The notes beneath the pieces are model-generated. The model made no database searches and was not told the DNA's origin. It was given only the letters and a program-made list of their open reading frames with translations. A stretch of DNA of 64,000 nucleotides, from the NCBI RefSeq assembly GCF_030540765.1, contig NZ_JAUOEL010000004.1:372001-436000 (forward strand). Reading direction: 5' to 3'. Below, piece after piece: positions 18,104 through 27,122 of this stretch. The stretch's first letter is position 1; every line of letters begins with the position of its first letter. A program made the position numbers and the translations under genes. The stretch comes from Flavivirga jejuensis. Lineage in GTDB: Bacteria > Bacteroidota > Bacteroidia > Flavobacteriales > Flavobacteriaceae.

Positions 18104-18355
18104 GTTTTTTCGATTTTTAAGTTAAGAATTATTCATCCACGCTTATTGCGTGGTATGAAAACTCAATTTTGAAAAGTATTCAAGACACATTCAAAATTGT
18201 AAGTTGAGCTTATCCTGCTTTTAGCTGAATCTGGATTTAATCTATAAATTCTCCGACTTTAAGCTTGATTCCTAATTATTGGATTCTAGGTCAGCCCTGG
18301 AGTTTGACACCTTTTATTTAGATTAAATTTAAATAACCCGATGTTATCATTCTTA

Positions 18356-18367
18356 TGATATTTGTCA
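18356..18367. promoter_or_regulatory. Degenerate FNR-like operator upstream of napD
   Basis: TGATATTTGTCA differs from the palindrome TGATATATATCA at two positions and keeps the same flanks (A before, GTTTTTG after). It is centred about 63 bases before the napD ATG, a common place for an activator site. Confidence 0.5.
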
Positions 18368-18424
18368 GTTTTTGTTTTTTTTAATTAAGATATTTTTATC
18401 TTTTTAAAAACTAATCGAATTTAT

Positions 18425-18664
18425 ATGCCTATAAAAAGTTACTTAGCGCATCCTCAGGAAGGCCAAAAAGAAGTACTCATGGAAGCTTTATCTAAAATAG
18501 ATAATTGCGAAGTGATCCCTGCCGAAAACAAAAACCTCCTTATAGTAGTAACCGATACAGAAAGTCAAACCGACGATGAAAAAGTAAAAGGATCTATTGA
18601 AGCTATTGAGAGTTTAAAACTACTGGCGATGGTTTCCGGATTTAATACACCCAAAAACAACTAA
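18425..18664 (+). CDS. napD: NapD-like chaperone of periplasmic nitrate reductase
   Basis: The 79-residue protein has the ferredoxin-like NapD pattern: a short N-terminal strand (MPIKSYLAHPQEGQKEVLMEALSKIDNCEVIP is read as strand-helix-strand in outline) and a late helix before LLAMVSGF. NapD binds the Tat signal of NapA before export. It lies two bases before napA, which carries a Tat signal, and this context supports the call more than the weak sequence match does. Confidence 0.75.
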   Translation: MPIKSYLAHPQEGQKEVLMEALSKIDNCEVIPAENKNLLIVVTDTESQTDDEKVKGSIEAIESLKLLAMVSGFNTPKNN

Positions 18665-18666
18665 AT

Positions 18667-20994
18667 ATGCAAAATTCTTTAACAAGCAGAAGAAATTTTT
18701 TAAAAAAGATGGCAGCAGCAGCAGCAATGACAGCAGCTGCATCGATGTTTCCCGGAATTATATTTGCTTCAGAGCAAGAAGCCAATTTACCTAAAGGAGC
18801 TAATCTGGATTGGAAAAAAGGACCTTGTCGTTTTTGCGGTGTAGGATGTGGGATCTTGGTAGGTGTAGATCAAGGTAAAGCAGTAGCGGTAAAAGGAGAT
18901 CCTAACTGTGAAGTAAACAAAGGATTACTTTGTGTAAAAGGCTATCACCAAATTATGTGTACACAAGCTAAAGATAGGCTAACGCATGCTTTGGTTAAGA
19001 AAAACGGCAGATACGTCCAAACGCCTATTGATGAAGCATTAGATCTTGTTGCTAATAAAATGAAAGAAACCATAACAAAACATGGTAAAGATTCTGTAGC
19101 GATGTATACTTCTGGACAATCAACAATTCCTGAAGGCTATGTAGCTTCAAAATTAATGAAAGGGGCTATTGGAACTAATAATTTAGATTGTAATGCACGT
19201 TTATGTATGGCAAGTGCTGTAGCAGGGTTCTTAACCACTTTTGGTGCAGACGAACCTATGGGATGTTATGAAGATATAGACCATGCCGATTATTTTATTA
19301 CTTGGGGAAATAATATGGCAGAAATGCATCCTGTATTATTCTCAAGGATGTTAGAACAAAAGAATAGAAGAGGTGCAAAAATTATAGATTTTGCAACAAG
19401 AACCACACGTTCCAGTACAGCATCTAATAAATCCATTTTATTTGAACCCCAAACAGATCTGGCTGTTGCAAATGCTATTTGTTATGAGATTATTAATAAT
19501 GGTTGGGTAAACAAATCGTTTGTAGAAAACCATGTGAATTTTAGTAAAGGACTCACGAATATGGGGTATGGCTTAGAAGATAAATTTAAATTTAGCGATA
19601 AGCCAACCAAAATAGATTTTGAATCTTATAAAAAATTCTTAGAAGATTATACACCAGAAAAAGTAGCAAAATACTCTAAAGTATCTGTAAAAGACATCAA
19701 ATATTTGGCAGCTATTTATGGAGATCCTAATAAAAAAGTAGTGTCTTATTGGTGTATGGGAATGAACCAGCATACAAGAGGAACGTGGATAAACAACTTA
19801 GTTTATAACATTCACTTATTAACTGGTAAAATTTCACAGCCAGGAAACGGTCCATTTTCTTTAACAGGACAACCATCTGCTTGTGGTACAGCAAGAGAGG
19901 TTGGTACATTTACACATAAATTACCAAAAGGCGTGGTAACGAATGAAAAACACAGACGGTTAGCAGCTAAAATATGGAATGTACCTTATGAAAATATTCC
20001 AGCTAAACCGACATACCATGCTACGGAAATGTTTAGAGCTGTAGATCGTGGAGATATTAAATTTATTTGGACACAAGTTACAAACCCTTTGGTATCATTA
20101 CCAAAAACAAGTCGTTATCGTCCAGGAATGGAAAAAGAATCTTGTTTTGTTGTGGTTTCTGATGTATTTCCAACGCCAACATCAGATGTTGCTGATGTTA
20201 TCTTGCCTGCATCTTGGCATATAGAAAAAAGCGGATTATACGGAAACTCAGAACGTAGAACACAGCATTGGGATAAAATGGTAGACGGTCCAGGAGAAAC
20301 AACTCCAGATGCGTGGATGACTATTGAGGTCGCAAAACGAATGGGCTATGGCGATCTGTTCCCATATAGTGAGGAAAACCACGTAGAAGAAATATATAAC
20401 GAATATAGACAGTTTCACGAAGGCGCAAAACACGGTATGGCACCTTTAGAAGTTCTTAAGGAAGAATCTGGAGCTATCTGGCCTTATGTAGACGGAAAAT
20501 CTACGCAATGGCGTTTTAATGCAAAATACGATCCAGCATGTAGTAATGATAAAGATTTTCATTTCTATGGAAAACCAGACGGCAAGGCTGTTATTTGGCA
20601 ACGTCCTTACGAGCCAGCAGCAGAGTCTCCAGATACAGAATATCCATTTTGGTTAAATACAGGGCGTGTTATAGAACATTGGCATACAGGGTCTATGACG
20701 CGTAGAATTCCAGTATTACACAAAGCAATGCCAGCTGCCTACGTAGAATTTCATCCAGACGATGCTAAAAAACTAGGTGTTAGAAATGGTGAAAAAATAA
20801 AAGTAAGCTCAAGAAGAGGATCCTGTATTTTACCTGCTTCGATAAATGAAAGAGGGTTGCCTACCAGAGGGCAGGTCTTCGTGCCTTTCTTTGATGAGAA
20901 TATGTTGATTAATGATGTCACATTAGATGCTTTTTGTCCTATATCTAAAGAGCCAGACTATAAAAAATGCGCTGTTAAAGTTGAAAAAGCATAG
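18667..20994 (+). CDS. napA: Periplasmic nitrate reductase catalytic subunit
   Basis: The 775-residue protein reduces nitrate to nitrite with Mo-bisMGD. A Tat signal (SRRNFLKKMAAAAA) ends near residue 35. The [4Fe-4S] cysteines are C54, C57, C61 and C89 (CRFCGVGC ... LLCVKG). The Mo ligand is C180 in CNARLCMASA. Downstream segments typical of NapA include YWCMGMNQHTRG, GPFSLTGQPSACGTAREVG and the C-terminal LNTGRVIEHWHTGSMTRR. It is slightly shorter than proteobacterial NapA (~800). NapD precedes it and a NapB-like cytochrome follows by two bases. Confidence 0.97.
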   Translation: MQNSLTSRRNFLKKMAAAAAMTAAASMFPGIIFASEQEANLPKGANLDWKKGPCRFCGVGCGILVGVDQGKAVAVKGDPNCEVNKGLLCVKGYHQIMCTQAKDRLTHALVKKNGRYVQTPIDEALDLVANKMKETITKHGKDSVAMYTSGQSTIPEGYVASKLMKGAIGTNNLDCNARLCMASAVAGFLTTFGADEPMGCYEDIDHADYFITWGNNMAEMHPVLFSRMLEQKNRRGAKIIDFATRTTRSSTASNKSILFEPQTDLAVANAICYEIINNGWVNKSFVENHVNFSKGLTNMGYGLEDKFKFSDKPTKIDFESYKKFLEDYTPEKVAKYSKVSVKDIKYLAAIYGDPNKKVVSYWCMGMNQHTRGTWINNLVYNIHLLTGKISQPGNGPFSLTGQPSACGTAREVGTFTHKLPKGVVTNEKHRRLAAKIWNVPYENIPAKPTYHATEMFRAVDRGDIKFIWTQVTNPLVSLPKTSRYRPGMEKESCFVVVSDVFPTPTSDVADVILPASWHIEKSGLYGNSERRTQHWDKMVDGPGETTPDAWMTIEVAKRMGYGDLFPYSEENHVEEIYNEYRQFHEGAKHGMAPLEVLKEESGAIWPYVDGKSTQWRFNAKYDPACSNDKDFHFYGKPDGKAVIWQRPYEPAAESPDTEYPFWLNTGRVIEHWHTGSMTRRIPVLHKAMPAAYVEFHPDDAKKLGVRNGEKIKVSSRRGSCILPASINERGLPTRGQVFVPFFDENMLINDVTLDAFCPISKEPDYKKCAVKVEKA

Positions 20995-20996
20995 CA

Positions 20997-21683
20997 ATGA
21001 AAAAAAGACTAGGTATCATATCGTTATTTGTAATTCTTTTTATAGCATTTATTACTATTTGGAATTACAGCTATCAAGTAGGACTTGAAGAAGCCTATAT
21101 TCCAATTGAGAATAGTAATCCTGTTTATGCAATCCCTTCGGAGTCTGGTGTTTTTAAACGTTCACAATATGCTTTAGATTATGAAAATATGCCTGTAGAT
21201 GCCAATCACCAAAGGTCATTAACTACATACTATAAAAACAGAGCATACTATGGTGCGCCTCCCAGTATTCCACATCCTGTAGATGAACATCAAAATATGG
21301 GAGGACAAAGTTGTTTAAAATGTCATGAAAATGGTGGATTTACTGAAAAATTTCAAGCCTATGCACCAGTAACACCCCATCCAGAATTGGTAAACTGTAA
21401 ACAATGTCATGTAGAACAAAACACGCAAACGTTGTTTAAAGGAGGCGATTATGCAAGTGTGATGGCTCCAAAAGCAGGTATCAACAATGCTTTACTTGGA
21501 AGCCCTCCAGTAATTCCCCATCAAATTCAATTGAGAGAGAATTGCTTATCCTGCCACGTAGGACCAAGTGCTCCAAAAGAAATAAGAGTATCACATCCAG
21601 AACGTGTTAATTGCAGACAATGCCATGTTTTAAATAATAAAAAAACCACGGATATTGGATCCTTTATAAGAGCTGAAAAATGA
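20997..21683 (+). CDS. napB: Tetrahaem NapB-like cytochrome with duplicated module
   Basis: The 228-residue protein has one N-terminal hydrophobic helix (about 5-22) and four haem motifs: CLKCH (106-110), CKQCH (134-138), CLSCH (183-187) and CRQCH (206-210). The C-terminal half (SPPVIPHQIQLRENCLSCH ... VNCRQCH) matches the dihaem NapB core. The N-terminal half repeats the same layout (APPSIPHPV, 87-95, then LKCH and VNCKQCH). So this looks like a tandem NapB with four haems, rather than the usual two. It would pass electrons to NapA in the periplasm. Confidence 0.8.
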   Translation: MKKRLGIISLFVILFIAFITIWNYSYQVGLEEAYIPIENSNPVYAIPSESGVFKRSQYALDYENMPVDANHQRSLTTYYKNRAYYGAPPSIPHPVDEHQNMGGQSCLKCHENGGFTEKFQAYAPVTPHPELVNCKQCHVEQNTQTLFKGGDYASVMAPKAGINNALLGSPPVIPHQIQLRENCLSCHVGPSAPKEIRVSHPERVNCRQCHVLNNKKTTDIGSFIRAEK

Positions 21684-22306
21684 TGAATAGATATAATTTA
21701 AAATACATTGTAAGTGCTTTTATTATGGTGTTAGGACTCGCTTCTTGTAAACATCATGAAGATGAATATCATAGCATTACAGATAAGATTGAAGCAGAAG
21801 GTAAAAATTATCAAGGGACTTCAATATCATCTGAAGCATATATAGGAGACATAAAAACAATTGAAATTACAGAAGGCGCCCATACCTTTTTAATTCCCGA
21901 ACGAAAAAGTCAGATTAAATCGTATGCCTGTACCGAATGTCATATAAAACCATTGGCGAAAATGCAGAATAAAGACTTTAAAAAAGCACATTGGGATATT
22001 AAAATAGAGCATGCCAATGAAAATACTATGAATTGTATTACCTGTCATAATGGATCGAATATGGACGAATTAACCAGTTTAACAGGCAAGTCTATCGATT
22101 TTAATAAAAGTTATAACCTGTGTAATCAATGCCATACAAAGCAATTTCAAGATTGGAAAGGAGGCGCACATGGTAAGCGAATTGGAGGATGGGCACCACC
22201 AAGAGCATCTATGACTTGTGTAAACTGCCACAATCCGCACGACCCACATTTTGAGTCGCGGTGGCCAGCACGTTTTAATACCCAAAAGGTAAAAGAAAGA
22301 GAGTAA
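21680..22306 (+). CDS. Tetrahaem cytochrome c lipoprotein
   Basis: The 208-residue protein has a lipoprotein signal with lipobox GLASC, and four CxxCH motifs: CTECH, CITCH, CNQCH and CVNCH, with extra His residues placed as possible distal ligands. It overlaps napB by ATGA, so it belongs to the Nap electron chain. It may link the NrfD-like quinol-oxidising membrane module to NapB, taking the place of NapC; that role is inferred from position. It is unlike NapC/NirT, which has an N-terminal anchor and larger haem spacing. Confidence 0.75.
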   Translation: MMNRYNLKYIVSAFIMVLGLASCKHHEDEYHSITDKIEAEGKNYQGTSISSEAYIGDIKTIEITEGAHTFLIPERKSQIKSYACTECHIKPLAKMQNKDFKKAHWDIKIEHANENTMNCITCHNGSNMDELTSLTGKSIDFNKSYNLCNQCHTKQFQDWKGGAHGKRIGGWAPPRASMTCVNCHNPHDPHFESRWPARFNTQKVKERE

Positions 22307-22340
22307 TTAACACCATTTATGGCATTAATAATATTTAGGT

Positions 22341-23468
22341 ATGAGTAATAATAACAAAAAATGGTTTTCATTAAATCTTGGCAGGAAGGAAAAAGAGTCC
22401 TCAGGGGCTTGTGGTTGTGGGAAAACTTCAGGAGGTTGTGGTGCCGCATCACAGTCTGATCAAATGACCGATGCCGCCTTTGCCGAAGCAGCAATACACG
22501 CTTCTATTGGAGAAGAAAAAAACAAAGATGGATTTGAGCAAGTTTTCGATGTCAAAATGGATCGGCGAACCGCTTTTAAAAAGTTAACAGCTAGTTTGTT
22601 AATTGGAGCAGGAGCTGTGAGTACATCCTGTAGCGTTATAGGTGGTGATGAAAGTAAAGAAAAAGCACAAATAGATTGGGAAGAGCAATTTAAAGGAAAC
22701 TATAAATTGATGACCGACGAAGAGAAAAACGGCACTGTAGACAGATTGGTACGATCCTATCAATTAAGAACAGGAAAAACTATTAGTATGTCTTCTAAAA
22801 ATGCAGAAGAAGATGTCTTATTTGGTTATGCCTTCAATATTTCTAAATGTCAAGGGTATATGGATTGTGTAAATGCTTGCGTTGAGGAAAATAATCAGGA
22901 TAGAAATTCAGAAATGCAATATATAAGAATACATGAAATGAAGGATGGAAAAGGCTTTAATTTTAATGAAGCTGATGATAATTATTATCATGAAGTTCCT
23001 GCCGAAGGTCATTTTTACATGGGAACACAATGTTTTCATTGCGATAATCCGCCCTGTGTAGAAGTATGTCCTGTACAAGCTACTTGGAGAGAAGATGATG
23101 GCTTGGTAGTGGTCGATTACGATTGGTGTGTAGGTTGTAGATATTGTATGGCTGCTTGTCCTTATGATGGCAGACGCTTTAACTGGAGCAAACCAGAAGT
23201 GCCAGAAGCAGAAATCAATAAGAATCAACATTATCTAGGAAATCGGATGCGTAAAAAAGGTGTTATGGAAAAATGTACCTTCTGTGTACAACGATCCAGA
23301 GCAGGCAAAAATCCCGCTTGTGTAGAGGCTTGCCCTACTGGAGCACGTATTTTTGGAAATCTGTTAGACCCAGATAGTACCATTAGGTGGGTTTTAGAAA
23401 ATAAGAAAGTATTTAGATTAAAAGAAGATTTAGGTACAGAGCCTAAGTTCTGGTATTTTATGGACTAA
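22341..23468 (+). CDS. NrfC/NapG-like four-cluster Fe-S protein with internal Tat-like signal
   Basis: The 375-residue protein has a ~72-residue N-terminal extension with a Cys/Gly-rich patch (GACGCGKTSGGCG), followed by MDRRTAFKKLTASLLIGAGA, a Tat-like signal placed internally as in Bacteroidetes cofactor proteins with variant Tat signals. Cluster motifs are then C-x5-C-x3-C (about residue 165), CFHCDNPPCVEVCP, CVGCRYCMAACP and CTFC ... CVEACP. The first motif shows one cysteine fewer than the usual pattern. Together with the following NrfD-like protein it forms an electron-transfer pair of the PsrBC/NrfCD type serving NapA. Confidence 0.85.
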   Translation: MSNNNKKWFSLNLGRKEKESSGACGCGKTSGGCGAASQSDQMTDAAFAEAAIHASIGEEKNKDGFEQVFDVKMDRRTAFKKLTASLLIGAGAVSTSCSVIGGDESKEKAQIDWEEQFKGNYKLMTDEEKNGTVDRLVRSYQLRTGKTISMSSKNAEEDVLFGYAFNISKCQGYMDCVNACVEENNQDRNSEMQYIRIHEMKDGKGFNFNEADDNYYHEVPAEGHFYMGTQCFHCDNPPCVEVCPVQATWREDDGLVVVDYDWCVGCRYCMAACPYDGRRFNWSKPEVPEAEINKNQHYLGNRMRKKGVMEKCTFCVQRSRAGKNPACVEACPTGARIFGNLLDPDSTIRWVLENKKVFRLKEDLGTEPKFWYFMD

Positions 23469-23491
23469 TAATGATGTGTAATTATATTTAA

Positions 23492-24721
23492 ATGAGACGA
23501 TTAAGAGTTTTTAGAAGTTTAGTTAAAGATAGCTTAGATACTATAACACATGGTTCTAAAAAATATCATTTATGGATGGCATTTTTAACTTTTGGCATGT
23601 TGACTGGTATGTATTGTTATTCCATTCAATTAGAACATGGTCTTAGTGTTACTGGTATGACAGATAGAGTGAGTTGGGGATTGTATATTTCTAATTTTAC
23701 CTTTTTAGTAGGTGTTGCCGCGGCGGCAGTCATGCTTGTTATGCCGACATACGTTTTAAAAGATATCGATTTTAAGCAAGCCGTACTAATTGGAGAAGGA
23801 TTAGCTGTGTCTGCACTTATTATGTGTTTAGCTTTTGTGATTGCAGATATGGGAGGCCCTTCGGTTTTATGGCATATGATTCCAGGAATAGGCGTCTTTA
23901 ATTTCCCTAACTCTATGTTAACATGGGATGTTTTAGTCCTTAATGGGTATCTGTTTTTAAACATAACCATCCCTTTTTACATTCTTTTTAGACATTATCA
24001 AGGAAAAGAAGCCAAATCAAAAGTTTATATCCCTGGAGCCATTTTATCTGTTTTTTGGGCAGTAGGCATTCATTTAGTAACAGCCTTTTTATACCAAGGT
24101 CTGCAGGCACGTCCGTTTTGGAATAATGCATTATTAGGGCCTCGGTTTTTGGCTTCGGCATTTGCTGCTGGTCCCGCATTAATTATTTTAGTTTTAGCCA
24201 TTATTAGAAGCTTTACAGAGTTCAAAATTCAGGATAAAACCATTAAAAAGATAGCGATGGTAGTTACTGTAGCAGCTCAGATAAATTTAATCATGCTGAT
24301 TTCAGAATTATTTAAAGAGTTTTATGCGCCTACGCACCATAGCGAAAGTGCTTATTACCTATTCTTTGGATTGGATGGTAAAGATGCTTTATTGCCTTGG
24401 ATCTGGACCGCAATTCCTTTAAATGTATTAGCTACAGTATTGCTAACGTTCCATAAGCTCAGAAATAATTTTAAAGTGCTGTTCTTTTGCTGTTTTATAT
24501 TATTCGTGGCTATTTGGATTGAAAAAGGATTCGGGCTTATTGTACCTGGTTTTATCCCTGGACCATATGGTAAAATAGCTGAATATACGCCTACAGGCAT
24601 TGAGATAGGAGTAACGTTAGGGATATGGGCGCTTGGAGCCTTCATATTTACGATATTAGCTAAAACAGCTATTGGTATAGAGTTAGGAGAATTGAAATAT
24701 AAAAAGAACAAAGAAAATTAG
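23492..24721 (+). CDS. nrfD: NrfD/PsrC-like quinol dehydrogenase membrane subunit
   Basis: The 409-residue protein is polytopic with about nine or ten helices. MYCYSIQLEHGLSVTGMTDR and VSWGLYISNFTFLVGVAAAAVM match the conserved N-terminal NrfD region. It would oxidise menaquinol and pass electrons to the Fe-S protein encoded 23 bases upstream. The gene replaces napH/napC of proteobacterial nap operons. An FNR-like box lies 32 bases after its stop, ahead of nrfH. Confidence 0.88.
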   Translation: MRRLRVFRSLVKDSLDTITHGSKKYHLWMAFLTFGMLTGMYCYSIQLEHGLSVTGMTDRVSWGLYISNFTFLVGVAAAAVMLVMPTYVLKDIDFKQAVLIGEGLAVSALIMCLAFVIADMGGPSVLWHMIPGIGVFNFPNSMLTWDVLVLNGYLFLNITIPFYILFRHYQGKEAKSKVYIPGAILSVFWAVGIHLVTAFLYQGLQARPFWNNALLGPRFLASAFAAGPALIILVLAIIRSFTEFKIQDKTIKKIAMVVTVAAQINLIMLISELFKEFYAPTHHSESAYYLFFGLDGKDALLPWIWTAIPLNVLATVLLTFHKLRNNFKVLFFCCFILFVAIWIEKGFGLIVPGFIPGPYGKIAEYTPTGIEIGVTLGIWALGAFIFTILAKTAIGIELGELKYKKNKEN

Positions 24722-24752
24722 TATCTTATGTTCATGAAAACATCATTAAATA

Positions 24753-24764
24753 TGATATATATCA
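24753..24764. promoter_or_regulatory. FNR-like operator upstream of nrfHA
   Basis: TGATATATATCA is identical to the 12-base palindrome near moeA, with the same flanks (TA before, GC/TT after). It lies 144 bases before the nrfH start, in the 187-base gap that separates nap and nrf genes, and suggests a separate redox-controlled promoter for nrfHA. Confidence 0.6.
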
Positions 24765-24908
24765 GCTTATTTGCTCTTAAAATATAAGAGATTTATACCT
24801 AAGTTTAAGCACGTATATTATGTTTAAAAATGACTAAAAGAGTTCTCGTAATGCCCTGAAAAATGAATTTTAAAAATAGAACTTTAACCAAGATAGAAAT
24901 TAAATAAA

Positions 24909-25508
24909 GTGAATCTTAAAAAAAACATATTACCAGACAAAAAATCGAGATGGCGGACTGTTGCGGTTTTTTTAATAGCAGTCATTACGGGATTGGGTTT
25001 TTTTATGGCAAAAGAAGCTGCACTAGTTTCTTATATGTCAGACGATCCTCTAGCCTGTGTAAATTGTCATGTGATGACTCCAGTTTATAATAGTTGGATG
25101 CATAGCTCCCATCGAGAATGGGCAAATTGTAACGATTGTCACGTGCCTCATAACAATGTATTTAATAAGTATTATTTCAAGGCAAAAGATGGTTTATTTC
25201 ACGCTTCCATATTTACGCTAAGGGCAGAACCAGAGGTTATGTTTATGCGAGAAGAATCAGAAGAAGTTGTGCAAAATAATTGTATTCGTTGCCATGTACA
25301 GCAAGTAACGCAAACCAAGTATGATGGTTGGATAGACGATCATGCAAAAAACAGAACCGAAAGAAAATGCTGGAGTTGTCATCAAGAAGTACCACATGGT
25401 ACCGTGCATGGCATATCTACTATAAAAAATAATATAGCACCTATTCCAACAGATACAGAAGAAACTGTAATTCCAGATTGGTTAGAAAAACAAATAGCAG
25501 ACAAATAA
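24909..25508 (+). CDS. nrfH: NrfH tetrahaem quinol dehydrogenase
   Basis: GTG 24909 is the only suitable start; an upstream ATG is in another frame. The 199-residue protein has an N-terminal anchor (VAVFLIAVITGLGFFMA) and four haem motifs: CVNCH, CNDCH, CIRCH and CWSCH, with family segments VMTPVYNSWMHSSHREWANCN and KDGLFHA. NrfH oxidises menaquinol and feeds NrfA, encoded 12 bases downstream, at the outer face of the cytoplasmic membrane. Confidence 0.95.
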   Translation: MNLKKNILPDKKSRWRTVAVFLIAVITGLGFFMAKEAALVSYMSDDPLACVNCHVMTPVYNSWMHSSHREWANCNDCHVPHNNVFNKYYFKAKDGLFHASIFTLRAEPEVMFMREESEEVVQNNCIRCHVQQVTQTKYDGWIDDHAKNRTERKCWSCHQEVPHGTVHGISTIKNNIAPIPTDTEETVIPDWLEKQIADK

Positions 25509-25520
25509 ATTATAACAAAA

Positions 25521-27017
25521 ATGAAAAACAAAGTCTTATTTATTGTTACCGGAGTAGTCGTATTTCTACTAGGGTTGTTGGCATCTAGCATTGTTAACAG
25601 AAAAAACGAAGCCAAATACAAATATGTTCCGCAAGTTGATATAAGCGAAAACGAACCACGAAATGAAGAATGGGGTAAAAATTACCCAGCCGAATACCAA
25701 TCGTTTTTGCAAACAACAGAAACTGATTTCGCATCTCAACAAGGAGGTTCTGCTATGAGAGATGTGTTACACGAAGATCCGCGTTTAGCAGTACTTTGGG
25801 CTGGATATGGATTTTCAAAAGATTATAACCAAGGTAGAGGCCATCAATATGCTATTGAAGATTTAAGAAATACTTTAAGAACAGGAGGTCCTAAGGGAGC
25901 AGGGGATGGTCCTATGCCAGCAACATGTTGGACCTGTAAAAGTCCAGATGTACCTCGTTTAATGAATGAAAATGGTATTGCTGAATTTTATTCTGGAAAA
26001 TGGGCCGATAAAGGCGCCGAAGTTGTGAACCCTATTGGTTGTGCAGATTGTCACGATTCGGAGACTATGAAATTAACCATTTCAAGACCAGCATTAGTTG
26101 AAGCTTTTGAAGAGATGGGAAAAGATATTAATCAAGCAACTCACCAGGAAATGCGCTCTTTAGTTTGTGCACAATGTCATGTTGAATACTATTTTGAGAA
26201 GAAAAAACCAGGAAACGAAGGAGTACCTTATTTAAAATTCCCATGGAAGAACGGTATGTCTGTTGAGGCTATGGAAAAATATTATGATGATATTGATTTT
26301 AAAGATTGGACTCATAAATTAAGTCGTGCGCCTATGCTTAAAGCGCAACATCCAGGTTACGAAACGTATCTAACAGGTGTACATGCAGATAGAGGCGTGT
26401 CTTGTGCAGATTGCCACATGCCATATAAGAGTGAAGGCGGTCAGAAATTCACAGATCACCATATACAATCACCTTTAAACAACGTATCTAATGCTTGTCA
26501 GGTTTGCCATAGAGAAGACGCCGATAAATTAAAAGAGAATGTTTACGAGCGCCAACGTAAAGCAGCAGAAAACAGATTAAAGTTAGAAGATTTCTTAGTA
26601 AAAGCGCATGTAGAAGCTAAAAAAGCCTGGGATCTGGGAGCCACTGAAGAACAAATGAAAGATATCTTGATGGATATTCGTCATGCACAATGGCGTTGGG
26701 ATTATTCTGCCGCTGCGCATGGTGCATCATTTCACTCACCTGTTGAAACAGCTCGAGTTATGGGAAGTGGATTTACTATTATTCAAGAAGGGCGTATAAA
26801 ATTAGCTCGTTTGTTATCTGATTTAGGACATAATAAACCTGTAGAGATGCCAGATATTTCTACTAAAGAAAAAGCACAATCTTATATTGGTTTAGATGTT
26901 GAAAAACTGAAACAAGAAAAAGAGGCCTTTAAACAAAACTTAGTGCCTAAATGGTTAGAAGAAGCGAAAACTCGTGAAGCTGGCTACGATACTAAAGAAG
27001 TATCAATGAATAAATAA
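25521..27017 (+). CDS. nrfA: Ammonia-forming cytochrome c nitrite reductase
   Basis: The 498-residue pentahaem enzyme reduces nitrite to ammonium with six electrons. A signal/anchor segment spans about 5-25. The active-site haem motif with lysine ligand is CWTCK (136-140). Four other motifs follow: CADCH, CAQCH, CADCH and CQVCH. The segments DITHQEMRSLVCAQCHVEYY-like and HPGYETYLTGVHADRGVSC are typical. All catalytic features look intact. A hairpin terminator lies 47 bases after the stop. Confidence 0.97.
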   Translation: MKNKVLFIVTGVVVFLLGLLASSIVNRKNEAKYKYVPQVDISENEPRNEEWGKNYPAEYQSFLQTTETDFASQQGGSAMRDVLHEDPRLAVLWAGYGFSKDYNQGRGHQYAIEDLRNTLRTGGPKGAGDGPMPATCWTCKSPDVPRLMNENGIAEFYSGKWADKGAEVVNPIGCADCHDSETMKLTISRPALVEAFEEMGKDINQATHQEMRSLVCAQCHVEYYFEKKKPGNEGVPYLKFPWKNGMSVEAMEKYYDDIDFKDWTHKLSRAPMLKAQHPGYETYLTGVHADRGVSCADCHMPYKSEGGQKFTDHHIQSPLNNVSNACQVCHREDADKLKENVYERQRKAAENRLKLEDFLVKAHVEAKKAWDLGATEEQMKDILMDIRHAQWRWDYSAAAHGASFHSPVETARVMGSGFTIIQEGRIKLARLLSDLGHNKPVEMPDISTKEKAQSYIGLDVEKLKQEKEAFKQNLVPKWLEEAKTREAGYDTKEVSMNK

Positions 27018-27063
27018 GATTTTATAGTTTTACTATTACTTATTATTATTATTATTTAATAAG

Positions 27064-27111
27064 AAGATAACATTTGAGGAGCCATACCACAAATGTTATC
27101 TTTCTTCTTTT
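27064..27111 (+). terminator. Hairpin between nrfA and ccsBA
   Basis: AAGATAACATTTG (27064-27076) pairs exactly with CAAATGTTATCTT (27090-27102) around a 13-base loop, and a TCTTCTTTT tract follows. It can end nrfHA transcription or lower expression of the downstream haem-ligation gene, which starts 21 bases later and has no separate promoter that I can see. Confidence 0.7.
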
Positions 27112-27122
27112 AAGACAATCTC

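Larger units (their letters stand above)
18037..18424. promoter_or_regulatory. Divergent moeA/napD control region
   Basis: This 388-base gap separates the Moco and nitrate reductase operons. Besides two FNR-like boxes (listed separately) it holds a hairpin CCACGC-TTATT-GCGTGG (18137-18153) and an inverted pair CAATTTTGAA ... TTCAAAATTG (about 18162-18199). The stretch near 18237-18262 (TTTAATCTATAAATTCTCCGA) resembles bases near 35050, so part is dispersed repeat. No gene is visible. Confidence 0.6.

Noticed and set aside
18137-18153. Hairpin CCACGC-TTATT-GCGTGG as a Moco riboswitch
   Set aside because: It is too small and lacks the multi-stem form of the Moco RNA motif, which I do not expect in Bacteroidetes.
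22147-22494. A 115-codon minus-strand frame over two cytochrome/Fe-S genes
   Set aside because: It is antisense to conserved haem and cluster motifs and is a shadow frame.
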